Shown piece after piece: positions 11,421 through 23,591 of a DNA stretch of 64,000 nt. Origin of the DNA: Albifimbria verrucaria (Eukaryota; Ascomycota; Sordariomycetes; Hypocreales; Stachybotryaceae); the NCBI GenBank assembly GCA_020081605.1, contig JAHREC010000013.1, positions 4,526,001 through 4,590,000 on the forward strand, read 5' to 3'. The position numbers and the translations under genes are program-made. Positions within the stretch are counted from its first letter, which is position 1. Each line of letters starts with the position of its first letter. Below the pieces are notes generated by a model that searched no databases, was not told the origin of the DNA, and worked only from the letters and a program-made list of their open reading frames with translations.

Positions 11421-14400
11421 AAGCCTCACGAAACGGCCCCTGCGTGACTTACTGTGCCCTCGGCTTCGGTCACGTCAGTCGCCTGGGCGCTCATCTAATG
11501 GCCGTGTGCATACGATACAGTTCGTACCCGAGGCACCGTGTCATCACCGTCGGGAGCCAGCGTGGGGAGCAGGCAGAATGAGTCAGATGGATGGCATTTC
11601 GCACCGCCATTTCTCATGTCACCGCCTTGCGTATGCTGTACAGTCGTACATAGAGGTGTGTAAGTGTGTCTGCGAGAGCTGGACGCTACGTGCTTCGCAA
11701 CCCAAAGTCCCCAGGCTCGGACTGGTGCTACGCGACGAGGCTCGGTTGGTCGCAGGCCAACTATTGATTAGATATTGATCAATTTTTGGTTTTCATTGTT
11801 CAGCTCCCACGGTGGGATACCACCCAACCAACAGGCACCGGAGACATGCTACCCTTCCCTTTTCACATGTCTCTACCTGCGCGTCGGTCGCTTGCAACCT
11901 TTGCTGTAACGTGGATCGGTGCTGCAGACAGTGTGCCCCAGAGAGCGGGTTTTCTGATTGTGACGATGCAAGCAGGTGGAGGTGTGAGCATTCTGGCTTA
12001 CAATTCACTCGGCCCCTTTGATCCTTCTACGGGAGCTCGTGTCGGACTACTCGTCGTATAAGAGAACTATTTCGAGACGTAGAGAACCAGCTCAGTGCTA
12101 TTCATACACACAACGTGGCACGCGAACGGGACCCAAAGGATCAGTGGGCGTGGGCTCCTTTCGCGTGGCATCCCCATGGCACGTCTATTCTTAGGGGCGT
12201 GTGGGAGGAGGAACAGACCAGCGCGCACACTCCCGCATGGGGCCGGGGCGCTGCCATTCAATCCTGCTCTATCTACGGATTACGGGATGTCTAGATAGTG
12301 TCGGTGGGTATGTAGGTACTCTGAGTTTTCGTCTCCTTAACCCCCACTTCCGGTTGGTTACTTGGGCCCTGCGACGAGCGTTGGTGATGTTGCGACAGAC
12401 AACCCGCATTGTTCTGCCCACTGCCGAATGGTCGGGCCTCACTTTCACCCTGTGCCAGAGGCTGACCGCCTTCGGTGTTCTTCGGGTCTTTGGAACGAGC
12501 ACGGAGTATGCCGCCGAAGCGCTGCCTGTCGCGAGATTGTCCGGCCGGCATGTAGGACCCCATGGACCCTTATTTGGCTCGACATGTCTGAGTGGGGACC
12601 TTCTTTATCATATCTCCGACCATCGCTGGGAGTCGATAGGGCCAGAGCCAATGGGATAGCCATGGCGGTTTGCCCTGATCCTCGGTGAACAACCAGCCTT
12701 TGCTCCGAAGCTGGGCGGACTGGGATTAGCATTGGGACTTCCGGACGGGGTTGGGGTTGGTTGTTTCTAGTCTTACTCTCCCGCTCCGCTTACCCGCCCC
12801 CATCATCCCCGCGACGATCCCCTTGGCCTTCCTGGAAGCGACGAGGAAGAGGCACAAGCTGGGGTTTCAACCTTGTCCGGATAGGGCCTCCTGGGCCGTG
12901 CCCGGAAATAGGGCCTTCTGGATGAATGGGAGTTGACCGCATCCACACCCCTCCCACACTGCTGGATGAATGAATGGAAACTCTACAGGGCAAGTAAGTA
13001 GGTAATCTAAGGTCAGCAATTAAGATCAGTTACGGTATCCACATCTTCCCTGCTTCCCCGCCGTTTCCCGCTACCCGCCATCCATTTCAGCGGCGTGGCA
13101 ATGACTAGGGGACACAGCATTCGTCAAAGGCCTTGCTTGCCATGCTGTCGGGGAAGCGAAGGCGAGTAATTTCTTGCATCATTGACCGCTTCCCGGGTAT
13201 GCAACCTACCGTCTTCCGCATTTCACCGCCTTTGCTTTTATAAGTGATAGCTCGCGCCCCGTGTAACGGAAACCCATGAGATGATGTAGATACCAGCGGT
13301 GGAGAGACGACGAGTCAGACGCAGGTACCCAACGGAAGAGCGCATGCAAATGGAAAAAATTTCGTCTTGTCTCGTCCTGTATCACAATATTTTGGAAACG
13401 AATACCACCAGGATGCAACACGTAGCAGGCTCAGACTCAGACCCGGGTTCAGGCATCGTGTATCCTCCCGCAGGTTGTGCCCATGGTCCTGTGCGTAACA
13501 AGAGTAAGCAGGAGCCGCGATCCTCTGTGCCGCACTCTTGGGTAACATCTCCTGACCAACCCTCCATGATGCCTATTTGTGTGTCACCGTTATGGAGCGC
13601 ACGTACCCGCACCGCTCTTCAGCCCCTACGTATATGCATCGTGCCCTCGTGTGTGACCCGGACGACCGGACACCCGCAAGGCTGCATATGCTCTCACTCC
13701 GAAGCGGGCATGTTTCGCGCTCGGAGGCAATCCGTTTCTGTTGGCTAGGTCGTGTGTCAAAGCCAACCTTTGGGCATGTTTCGAATCATGGCATTCTGCC
13801 TCAGCAGTTTGCCCGTGTTCTATGAGCTGTCACCGGGCTGGAGGGTCCGTGTTAGTGGTGGACCGTTCCCGGCATGCTGCCCGGATCAGCGCATCGACTA
13901 ATTTCTGCCTTTCCAGCTATTATGTACAATGACTAGGAGCTCCTCGGCCACATGCCTCATTCATGATCGTGTAGGTTTGGCCGGATTGCGCGGTGCTGAC
14001 GCTAAGCAGCGCTAAGCAGGAAGCCGTTGCCCCTCTGACATACCTTAACCCGAATCATCTCCGCCCACTTAGCCAGCCTGAGGCTCTTGGAAGGAAATCA
14101 GCTCTTCCTCAGCCCGCGCTAGAACATCCTTCGTCTGGAAGCCTGCCATTCCTGGTTACAGCACGCCCCTCCAATGTAACCTCTCCGCTCGTCATTTCGT
14201 CTTACTCGCAGCAGCCCACCACCAGTTCGCGTCGGATGAACCAAGACCAAGTGGAATGAGTGATACGGCGGGCTTATCTGCTTAGGTAGCATCCAAATCA
14301 ACATGTAACTTGCCCGAAGCGGCAGCATGTCCCGTTTGGCTGATGCTCATGGTCAGCCTTATGGGGTGGAGGTTCTCGTCCATGTCATTGGGCGTTTTGG

Positions 14401-15208
14401 CGGATGGCTTATAACAACCACGCCGTTCCTTCGCCCGGTCTTCCTCCCGGAGTGCTCGGGCATATGTAATCTTCATCTCCGCCCTCTCGGACACTTCTGA
14501 GACGGAGTAGAATGCTTGGAGGGAGTAAAACCAGGGACTGCGAGAAACGATGGGTTGGTATATGCACTGACGTAAAATCAGTCCGCGTTGATTCTAGTAT
14601 GAACGAAATAAATGTAGAATAAAATTAATATAAACACCTTTGCGCAGTTTCATTTACTGCATTATTTGTTCTTATTTATTATTATTTTTTGAAAGGGAAA
14701 ATTTTAAGTGTATTATTCGGATTAAACCCAAATATGGCTGGCCTCGGTGAACACCCCTTTTCTGCTTACCACTTCTGCTTGGTATAAGTGAACATTTTCA
14801 GCAATCGCCGATATTTGTTCTAAGTATCCCTATTTTGTGGCTGGAAGCATGGATTTTTATAAGCTTGGAAACACACTTCCCTGACTCAGGATTGTCAAAG
14901 GCGTCACGGTTTTAGTCCAACTCAGCTAAGTTTGTTAATCAATATCCGCACATGAAGTTCAGACAACCAGGGTTTCTATGACAGGATTACTACTGTGAAA
15001 CTCGAATCTTCGAGCCACCTCTTTGTCCGTAGGTTTGGGTAACTCGGGTAGTAGCCTTAGTGCGTAATAATCCGACCGGACCAAAAAGCAGAGGAGGCTG
15101 CATTGAACGTAAAGATTCATAAACATTTCGTGATATGCCCATACATAACCTATCCTATGATCCATTGGTTGCATCGTATCGACTTGATGTCCCCATTTAG
15201 AAAACATT

Positions 15209-16892
15209 TTAGTATGTAAACCTGAAATTGGTGACCTCGCCTGTCTCCTGCTCCCGCTTGTCCAGCTGTTGGTTTTTCCTTTTGCACATAAATCTGATAA
15301 TAACACACATAATCATCGATAAGCCACAGCCTACAATGATAATACCACCACCGGTCTGGTAGCGCGGTTCCTGGGATCTGAGGAAAAAGTATGGGGAGAA
15401 CCAATGCGTGACCGAAGAAGCACAGTTAGCAATGGCAATCAATGCTGCACGCTTTGTACGAGGCCGAGGTACAACAGCTGTTTCCCAAGGGATATGGATC
15501 TAAAATAGGTATTAGCACGAAATCAATGGCAGGTTGGGGCGATCGGGCTTACGTTGAGTGCAACGAAAGGACCGGTGCATAGCAGTATGAGACTGAAGTA
15601 TCTGGCACCCACGTTGAGAGTGCTGATCATAATAACGGCACCAACTAGAGCAACTAGCATAGGAAAGAATATATGGAAGCAGTGCTCGAGGTGGCGGCCA
15701 GAACTCCATGATACGGTGAGTGTGGCGAGGTAGGCGATGGCATATGGCGGAGCCTGAACAAGATACGTGATCGTCTTAGAGAAGCCTAGTGTCGACATGA
15801 CGGAGGGCATGAAGTCTTTCATGCTCTGTGAAAGCACTACTGTGAAGTGCAAGGCCGCAAAAGCCCAGGTGAATGGATCTTTGCATGCAAGCCAGAAGCC
15901 GCCCCAGTAGTCACCCTCGTCATCCTCCGAAATGCCACCATTGGAGACAAGCATGCGATATTGCGCCATCTGGGCTTGCTCTTCGGTAAAGTAGGGCTTT
16001 TGGTATTATTTGGGTAGTTCGGAAGGAACCAGAATCCGAAAATTCCAACCAATATGGACACAATGCCTGGTTTGATGATGAGCATTATGAAACCGGACAA
16101 TGGGACGTCACTCACCTTCGAGGATAAAGAACCACTTCCATGATGCCAACCCAGAAATACCATCCATGTTGGTTAAAACAGCAGCGGCCAATAGACCAGA
16201 GATGATGTTTGAGACAATGTTGCCTGCGTGCCAGATGGCCATACGAAATGGCGATTCGGCTTTGGTATACCATGAAGACGTGACAAGAGCAACAGCAGGA
16301 ACGAAAGGACCTTCCGTAAGTCCAATGATGAATCTGCAAAGCATGAAGCCCCAAGGCCGAGTAACGAGAGGCATGCAAATGGTGACGACAGACCAGCCCA
16401 GCATGATAATTGGCAACAGAACCCGGGGCTGGCCCTTAGCGATGATGACATTGGCAGGAATTTGAGATATGATGTAGCCGACGTAGAAGAGGGAAATTCC
16501 GGCTGACCATTCGACATCGCTCATGTGTAAATCTTCTTGCATACCAGCGAGTCGAGCGTTGGAGACATTGACGCGGTCGAGATAGCTACCATTGGTAAGT
16601 ATACCTGATATCAAGACCACAAGGGTTACTTACTTCATCAAAAGCATCATAGTAATGTAAGGGAGGAAAACCCAGTCAAGCTTTTTTAGTACTTGCTTGT
16701 TCAACTCTTCAAGCTTCTCCTCTGAAGCGTCGGCAATCAGGGAAACCGCTGACGCAGGGCGTGGAGATCCAAGCCATGGGCATTCCCGTTGGCCTCAATG
16801 TGAAGGGCCGCTGGGTCCTTGGCTAGAGAGTCTTGGGACTTCCTGACCTCAGCATCGGAGGGTTTGCTGTCTTTAGGTTGGTTGGCTGACAT
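15209..16892 (-). CDS. MFS transporter, anion:cation symporter (allantoate permease/Dal5-like) family
   Basis: Probable plasma-membrane proton symporter for a small organic anion or vitamin-like compound; the substrate is unknown. Four exons: 16892-16634, 16585-16116, 16066-15553 and 15499-15209, giving 511 residues. A hydrophilic N-terminus (about 75 residues) leads into LDWVFLPYITMMLLMNYLDR, the first membrane helix of the Dal5/TNA1 type. Then follow NVSNARLAGMQEDL, the helix pair around YVGYIISQIPANVII, the RFIIGLTEGPFVPA region, and the second bundle (PFVALN, IHIPWETAVVPRPR). It ends in a short basic tail. Two single-base gaps, in the G-runs 16756-16758 and 15994-15996, break the frame. 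One added base at each gives a continuous 512-codon frame. A 0.65-kb AT-rich 3' flank follows. Confidence 0.88.
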
Positions 16893-18579
16893 GGTGAATA
16901 GCAAAGACAAGATTTCTCAAGTTGCCCCGGATCTCTTTGAAGTTTGGAGAGAAACCGACGAGGGATGAGATGCCACCACCCAAGATTCTCGAGGAACCCC
17001 AGCCCTCTTATACAACGAGAAGAGAGAGCGCGCTGGGTTCGAGGGTACCCCGGCTGCTTGCGACTATGCTTCCCGGAATTTCTCCTCACCAACCCCAGGT
17101 CGAAACAAGTATGGGGATAAGCCTTGCCATGAATTGACCAAGCAACTCCAAGACAATTGACGCTAAGCTTTCCCCAACCAGCTAACGGTACTTAGGTGCG
17201 GAGAAGGCTTCGGTGGTGATCCGCAAGAGGTGTCAGGGCCATCGGACCACGCCCGATACCACAATTACTCGATTATGATGGTGGGCCTAAGGAGACACGA
17301 ATAACAATAGCATGTCGCCAAGGCCGACTAATACAAGCATCAGTACTAAGCTTGAGTTAAGAGCCCATCATCGGCCAAGTCTAGGCTATTGAATCTGAGC
17401 GCCAAGATGATTCCTGAACATCGCTGAAGCATCACTCCTGGCTTTTGAACTAGGCCGCTGATTTACAATGGGAGCGGTCCATACGCCTACCAGTGGCGCT
17501 GCTTTTAGAGCCAGTGCTTGCGGTCATGCGGACAACTGCCAGAGTCCTATACAAATCCTGTCACTCTTTAGTTAACCGTTCAGATCTTAGCTATCTAATC
17601 ATCCTGCTGGTTTGTGGTTGTAACTTCATTCAACAGAACTAGAAATGGAATAATCTGAACATCGCTTTTGTAGAAAGTTGAAGTCGTCTCTATGAACAAA
17701 GTGTGGAATGGGCTACCCTGGTGACTAATTGATACTAAGTCAAGGCCCGCTGCAAGGCGAGGACTACCAAGACTTTGCGTATTGAACTTTCTGAGAAGTA
17801 ATTGATAAAATTGACTACTTTTCCCTAAATCCGGACTGATACTAACTTAGCAGTAGAGTGCTCAAAGTAAACCACCCTTGAATGTATTAACCACCTCAAC
17901 ACCATGCCCCCACCTGGTGATACTTCAAGCATATAGTAGGGTGAAACATCAACTACAATCCCATGATCAGATGGATCTAAATGCTTGGACCTCTACCAAA
18001 GAGCTATCTTAGCAGTCCAGTATCTCCCCGGTTGATAAGATGAAGCGGATTGAGGTGGGAATAGTTTACAGGTGGCAGCACCTGGTGAGGAACATTCTCA
18101 TACACTTCTACACTTCACTATTGGCCTTTTTCGAAAGAAACATCAGGAATTGTTCGGACCGGTCATTCAAGGGATGAATAAATTCACCGGCCCTCCCATC
18201 TGCTACCAAACTCTCTCCCTCCCTTCTCACCTCTCCTAATTCCGAGTCCATTTGACCCCATCGCCTCCATCCCAAATCACCTTTCTTGGACATCGCGACA
18301 GTGAATGGTATCGGGGAACTTCAAGGAGGGCTAAAATACTTTGTCTTGTGGTTGACTTTCAGGCACGCAAACCACAAGCCTCTGCCGCCACCGTAATTCA
18401 CGAACCTCTGCCGCCATCGCCAGTCACGTACCTCCGCCGTCGTCGTCAACCACAAACCTCCGCCGCCATCGCCACTTTCTGGCACGCGAACCACGAGCCT
18501 CTGTCGCTTCCCTCTCCAGCCGCAAGAGGAGAAGAACACCAAACACAGAGTGGGAGCTCGTTCCAACCCGCAGGCCGCC
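16893..18579. other. Intergenic region between divergent genes
   Basis: Contains the promoters of the minus-strand transporter and of the plus-strand SNF2-like gene. No convincing coding frame. 17450-18050 is AT-rich. 18180-18540 is pyrimidine-rich and includes the 26-bp minisatellite. Confidence 0.5.
18379..18482. repeat. 26-bp minisatellite, four imperfect copies
   Basis: The core CCTCYGCCGYC recurs at 18379, 18405, 18431 and 18457, exactly 26 bp apart, each preceded by a CACRAA-like box. A fifth copy, with its GGCACGCGAACCACGAG context, lies at 18481-18500 and repeats the block at 18362. A period of 26 is not a multiple of three, so it is unlikely to be coding. It is in the putative 5' leader of the SNF2-like gene. 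Confidence 0.75.
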
Positions 18580-21500
18580 ATGTCACCTCAAAAGCCTGCA
18601 GTCAACAGGGGCAGCCATCCGCCAACGAGAAAGACCACAAATGGTGTTTCGAAGTCGCGGAGTGCCAGATCTGTTAAGTTGGTCCCAAACAGCTACAATG
18701 ACGAAGATGCTTCGCCTTCAGGTGCTTATGCTATGCCTGATGACCCAGACGCCGAAAGCGCTCAGGACTATAGCTGTATTGCTGTTCTTCGACTAGGCGA
18801 ATACGGCAAGCAAATCCCTGAATTCCAAACACAAGAAGCGAACCAGGATTGGACCCAACATTTTCACCCCAACCCATCCTTGGGAGATGAGTCCATTCAC
18901 ACCCAGACTCAGCAGTGGACCAGTTGTAAATACCCTCCCGGAATCTCATTCATGCACACCTTCACACCAGAGGGCCAGAATCCTGGATTCTTGAGCAGAT
19001 ATGCTGGGTTCTCGTCAAAAGCGCAACTGGTCGTCTTTGCGGATAACATAGGTACTTACAACTCATGATTTTGTTCAAGCTTGCTCGAAATCTGCTTTCC
19101 CTGCCTGTATCACTTCTAGTACTAATGGGCTCTAGTTCCTGATATCTGCCGCACGGCACTCCTCTTAATGTCGAGGAAAAAACAGACCACAACGGATATT
19201 CAAAAGCATCTTGCAAACGAAAGCAATGAGCAGATCATGGATACAAGACTTTCAACCCCTGACGATGTGCATGAGAAGATGTTCTTCGAGAGAGTCAAGC
19301 GATGCTATGCAGATTTCGCAGAGATCAAAGAGCCAACCAATATCTATTCAGCGGGCAATTCTGCAATCATCAACAAGGTGTTCAAGAATGCGAAGATCCA
19401 GGCAATCCTCCTCGACATTTTTTCTGGCTGCCAAAAGCCAACATTCATTCCGATCTCCACAATGATGACTGGTAGCAGTGTTGGGGACCATGGAACAAGA
19501 TTGGATGCGGAGGCAACAATTGTCAGCAATGCTATCCAGATCTTGTTGTTCGCTACGAAGGGATAGAATTCCAGCAGCAACTACAATCGTTCTGATACAG
19601 AAACCAAGCGATTCCCAACGCCGAAAGAGATGTGGAACAGCGAGGAGGGCTTCATCGGACAGTATACCCTCGAAGACATCAACCGGGCAATATGTCTGTT
19701 CTTGTATTCTGCAAGCAGACGTAAGTCTCGCGCAGAGTTGCTCGGAACACGAGTGCCTACCGCGGCAATTGAGAAAGGATTCTTTGGGTATCGTACTACG
19801 GACCTGAACGAGGAGACCTTCGAAGCCCTGGAAGAACCAGACAACACTGAGCCTCAACATAAGACCCTAATTCCAGCGAGAGAGAACCGAAATGACGGAA
19901 ATCCTCTCCATTCCCAACACAATTCGGCCAAGACTGTCCAGCAGTCTGCTAATAATGCGACGTCTTGTGATGCGGAGCTAATTCAAGTCATTTCTAATGA
20001 TAATTCCACGGACGTTCCCGAACCTATCACACAAGCTGGGAATTCCGCGCAACTGGCTGAGGTAACTGCAGAAGCCGACAACGAGCCTCGAATAAATGTC
20101 GCACTTGCTCAAATCATCAAATCCGCCGAAGAAAAACATGGAATAGCCCATGTGGATGATGTATATGCCGCGACAAGAAAGCAGCTTATGACATTTGATC
20201 ATGTTTGTCCGAAGGAAGACGCGGATGACTTTATCCTTCAGGCTACACAAAGCGAAATCATCTCAAAACTACTAGATGGACAGCCTGAGAATGAAAACAA
20301 AGAACTAATTGAATCAATGCGTGCCGCCTTCTGCCTTGATCGCTTGTTCAATGGGATTCAAGACACCGCACAACACCCACTCAATGAGTACTGCGATCGC
20401 TACGGCGTCGGACGCTGGCCGGACTTGAAGATTTATCCTGGTCAGACTAAATCACATTCACTGTTGCCGCATCAGCTAATCAGTAAGTTAATTTCGGTTG
20501 AGATTTGACATTATGGTTCGGGGAACATCTAAGTCCTCCCTGTACTTATTACCTATACATGTCAACAATATGCTAATTACTCATAGATGCTCATAAAATA
20601 TGCAGCAGTCTCATGTCTGAACAGCGTAGCCAGTTCCTCGGCGACGAAATGGGTCTTGGAAAGACTATCTCACTCGGCGCTGCAATTCTTTTCCGAAATC
20701 GCCTTCAGAGAACCATCCGTGATGACAAGTATTTTGCTAGGCTTCATGCTCAAGGTATTATGGATGTTGATGGACACAAGCACGAAAAGTTGTCGAATGA
20801 AGAGTGCCAGGACTGGGGATTCCCAGTGTTCAAGCCGTCTCTGGTCCTTTGCACGGTCAATGCTATAGGCAATTTCTGCTCCGAAATTAGGGGTTTTCCC
20901 CAACCATTCGCATTATTCTTTACTATGGTCACTGGAGTTGCCCTATAGATTCTTCTGCAGAATTAGTCTCTAGAGCCGAATTCAAACCGTTCATGGATGG
21001 TTTGTGGTGCGAGAGATTCAAGCCAGTGGTAAGAAACCCTTTTACGATGCCGCTTGAGCAACATGCTAACTATCTAGACTGGGCTAACTATCATAATTTC
21101 GAGTTATCCCACATTCTATCTGAGGACCATTTTCCGCAAAGGGAGCTATTCCTCTGGAAAGAAGGCTATGGCCCCTCTCATGGGAATGTCATGGCTGAGA
21201 ATTCAGATACACCCGAGGATGGTGAAGAGGAAGAAGATGATGATGATGATGAAGAGGCCCTGGGACGAGGTTCCAGTAAATCAGATGCTGGAAGATCTAA
21301 GAAGCTTCGCTCCTATAATTCGAAGGATCTAGTCGATTCTGAAATTACTATCACCAAAAACAGTGCACGCGCTGATGGCTACAGGGTCAGCTACAACTTC
21401 CGGATTCCTCTGGAGGCGTCGCCTTTGTTTGGTCTTGTTGTCCTCGATGATGCCCACATAGCACGTAACCGAGGGTCGTACTATTGTCAAATGGTCTCGA

Positions 21501-23591
21501 TGCTCAATAAAGAAGGTCTGTTATGGATGACGGGAACAACACTATACAACAGGCAGTCAGATATGGTCGCTCCTCTCATGCTCATGTGGCAAATCCTGGA
21601 TATTGATTGGGACTACAAATCTGCAAAACTCGGCGACTTGATGGGTCTATACCATCCAGAATACAACCCGATGCTGGAAGAAAATAACATCAACATTGGA
21701 AGCCGACAAATCACGACTCAGGGCATATTTTATAATATGGACTATTCGAATGGTGCGCTTGCCAAGATGAAGCAAGCTTTTGATCAAGATGGCCGTCGTC
21801 TTTGGCTGATGTGTCCTGGCCTCTTCGAAGATCTTGGGTCTGAGACTGAATGGAGCATTGAATTTGCACATCAAGTCCTCAGGAGCGTTTTTACAAACCT
21901 CCAATGCAAATGGACGATGAGTTCACGCATAGAATTGCCCGACGGCACCAGCTACTTTCCTGGAGCAAATATCCCTCCGTATCAAACAATCACCGAAGAA
22001 CTGGGCTCTGACACGTACAATGGCCGTAATGTCAAGGCGGCCTGTGATGAAGCTATTGTGCAGCTTTTCGTACGAAATGCTACAGCAGATACCAGACAAC
22101 CAACCTCTTCGGCTATCCCTTCCTCAGAGGCCAGGTGGTCAAAAATGTCGGCCGCAATTGTCAACTTCGGAGCTCATCGGCGCGGGATATTATATTCAAA
22201 TGACGCCCGATACATAGTCATGCTTGACCTTAAAGCCGCGCGTGAGCTTCTTGGTGATAAAAGAATACAGAAGACGATGCTGCTGCTCTTCAGCCTCAAA
22301 TTCTCACAGAAGCTCAGTGTAAAACTCTAGTAAAAGTGCATCAGGAAGCCACATCTACTTCTGTCGGATTCCTCAAAGTCTGGGACGTAGCAATCAATGA
22401 TATGTCAGGTGGCCTAGACTTCTTTTACGAGCAAACAAGAACCGACGTCAAAGTTCTACGCCCCAAAGATTGGGGTGACTTTTTGACGTGGTATCTGGAT
22501 GGAAACCCCACAATGGCTCGAGTGCTCCGGCTTCTTCATCGCTATGTTTTTGAGCAAGGGCGTCGCGTCCTAGTCTTTTGTGATGTTCCCATCATCCAAC
22601 TGTGAGCTTTATTCTTTCCCTTCGCATCATCTCAGAACACTGTTTCAAAACCCTCCCAATCATCGTGCTAACCTATTATCAGATTGACTACTGCAATCAT
22701 TAAGTATGCAGGATTCGCCGTGGCCGCTATTCGTTCCATCGACTCTTCAAGTCGGAGGCAAAGAAACATTAAAGAATTTTGCAAAAGGAATCGACCCTGG
22801 AAGTCCTGGTTGCAAACATACGCTCGCTGGATTGCGCCGTGAGCCTCCACCCACAATGTTACACCGGCATCTTGATCAATTACACATGGAGCCCAAAGCA
22901 CGAGTTACAGTGCATGGGACGTATACACCGAATCAAGCAACGGTTCCCAGATGTGTGGCATTTGATCAAGGTCACAAGCACGTACCATGATTTCCAAGAA
23001 ATGAATCTGTGTAGGAAATGGGTAAAGCTCGCCATCACAGAGGCAGACCTAGCCGGTTGGTACCCTCCTTTCCTTAGGGAGGTTGTTCTTTATGAGGCCA
23101 TCCGAACCCGTTGGAATCAGCCTTTTAATAGGTACGCCTGGATCCTAATGAAGGGCATCAATCCAGATGCAGGCTTTGATTTCAACTCACCAAGTATTCG
23201 TATCCTTGGACATCTACTTTCATTGCTGGCACGTGTTGCTGTGCATTGTACTGAGGCATGCCAGATATGGTTACAAGAAAACAACAAGCACCTTTGCAAG
23301 GCTCTGCATTATATGGCCTCTCAATGGTCCGGCAGCTCTGCCGAGGCTCTCCTTGAAGAGAAGAACCTAGAGCGGCTAAGAAAGGAGTTTCTACCAGAGC
23401 TAGAGGCGGCTGTTCAGGATGTCGTTGAACGGACCAAAGAAGATGACGAACTTGACCAACGCCTGCAAAGAGACGATGAGATAAGTGAGAAACGACAAAA
23501 CCATACGGGTCTTGCTACTGGCGGTGTTCAGGGAGCAGAATGCGAGGATGATGCTCCTGGAGGCTCAGACGAGCTTATGGGTGATGACTAG
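18580..23591 (+). CDS. Divergent SNF2-family helicase-like ATPase
   Basis: Large protein (about 1581 residues) with a split SNF2 ATPase core, probably a nuclear DNA translocase or remodeller. Exons: 18580-19051, 19136-20482, 20587-22601 and 22683-23591 (an upstream in-frame ATG exists at 18550). The first 600 residues have no recognised domain. Motif I is DEMGLGKT (20643-20666). The motif II position holds LDDAH (21446-21457), not DEAH/DEGH. Motif III is LLWMTGTTLYN. The C-lobe has RRVLVFCDV, and motif VI is GRIHRIKQ (22917-22940). A strongly acidic insert (EEEEDDDDDEE) separates motifs I and II by about 270 residues. Single-base gaps at 20898-20901, 22259-22262 and 22783-22786 (runs of C or A) look like errors. 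An in-frame TAG at 19564-19566 is not explained that way. It may be a nonsense mutation, an edited codon or a sequence error. Confidence 0.8.

Larger units (their letters stand above)
8616..15208. other. 6.6-kb gene-poor, GC-rich region with many short repeats
   Basis: Many frames of 60-180 codons occur on both strands. They overlap each other, lack family motifs and show low-complexity or arginine/proline-rich translations expected from GC-rich noncoding DNA. Short tandem repeats, a G-quadruplex motif and a palindrome lie here and are listed separately. The left end is the promoter and leader of the small gene ending at 8615. The right end (14560-15200) is AT-rich and is the 3' flank of the transporter. 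Confidence 0.5.

Noticed and set aside
11242..12700. Frames of 150-180 codons on the plus strand
   Set aside because: Overlapping frames on both strands, no motif, and composition typical of GC-rich noncoding DNA.
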